Part shown: positions 24,001 to 24,227 of the stretch, in pieces
How the letters are laid out: each line of letters begins with the position of its first letter
Position numbering within the stretch: the first letter of the stretch is position 1
Source: UPXZ01 sp047974405
Lineage (GTDB): Bacteria > Bacteroidota > Bacteroidia > Bacteroidales > Paludibacteraceae
Length of the DNA stretch: 24,227 nucleotides
Direction of reading: 5' to 3'
NCBI GenBank assembly: GCA_047974405.1
Contig: JBKECI010000008.1
Location: forward strand, 1 to 24,227
Program-made: the position numbers and the translations under genes
Notes under the pieces: model-generated
The model's database searches: none
The model's input: only the letters and a program-made list of their open reading frames with translations
What the model was told of the DNA's origin: nothing

Positions 24001-24227
24001 ATGAGTACAAAAGAATTTGTAAAAGGGTTTTATAAAGAGAAACAGGATTTTTTGAATGAATATTTATCTGAAAATCCAGAATCAGAAGTTGGACAACTGA
24101 TTAAATCATTAAATCTAACCGACCAACAAACTGAAATAATGAAAAAAATAATGGACGGAACATTAACGGACATTTTTTATACTATTCTTTTAGGTTTAGA
24201 CGGTTGTGCATCGATAGGCGGAACACA
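24001..24227 (+). CDS. Hypothetical protein, truncated at the window edge
   Basis: ATG 24001 opens 75 codons that run off the right edge. The visible part is mostly helical and polar (FVKGFYKEKQDFLNEYLSE, IKSLNLTDQQTEIMKKIMD), then more conserved-looking (LTDIFYTILLGLDGCASIGG). I do not recognise a named family with certainty. It is divergent from the tyrosine recombinase with 197 bases between the starts and has its own TATATTTG element, so it could be the first gene of a mobile cassette or an ordinary hypothetical gene. Confidence 0.65.
   Translation, partial: MSTKEFVKGFYKEKQDFLNEYLSENPESEVGQLIKSLNLTDQQTEIMKKIMDGTLTDIFYTILLGLDGCASIGGT

Overview
The window looks like a chromosome segment of an anaerobic Bacteroidota (Bacteroidales-like) bacterium. 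Reasons: several promoters carry the TAnnTTTG -7 element typical of this phylum, two secreted proteins end in type IX secretion (T9SS) sorting domains, ribosome-binding sites are weak, and a complete Porphyromonas/Bacteroides-type hmu haem-uptake locus is present. Intergenic DNA is very A+T rich. No species can be named from sequence alone.

Layout. Positions 1-390 hold the 3' end of a plus-strand gene, a strong terminator, a tRNA-Leu with its own promoter and a terminator. From 543 to 6202 all genes are on the minus strand: two T9SS-exported proteins, a NarL/LuxR-type response regulator, and a TPR sensor kinase whose reading frame is cut by two in-frame stop codons (TAG-TTT-TAA) between its membrane anchor and its kinase domain. 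At 6536-7237 a SIMPL-domain protein runs rightward and ends at a strong terminator.

From about 7466 to 19219 lies the main system, a co-directional haem operon: TonB-dependent receptor (HmuR), haem-binding lipoprotein (HmuY), giant membrane-anchored CobN-like chelatase (HmuS), polytopic membrane protein, ChaN-like haem/iron protein, MotA/TolQ/ExbB-type proton channel protein, DUF2149 protein and a further polytopic membrane protein. Inferred flow: HmuY and HmuR bring haem across the outer membrane, the ExbB-like/DUF2149/membrane proteins supply energy or anchor a complex, and HmuS, perhaps with the ChaN protein, acts on the tetrapyrrole, plausibly releasing iron without oxygen. A 9-bp palindrome overlaps the -33 region of the operon promoter, and two long hairpins sit on either side of hmuS. 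A DUF2249-DUF438-PAS-DUF1858 protein follows at 19406-21214.

Positions 21215-22732 contain no intact gene. I see a decayed small gene on the minus strand (one stop, one frameshift) and a 74-nt imperfect inverted repeat of the dispersed type. At the right edge a tyrosine recombinase (minus strand) diverges from a truncated plus-strand hypothetical gene, an arrangement resembling an integron or a small mobile region.
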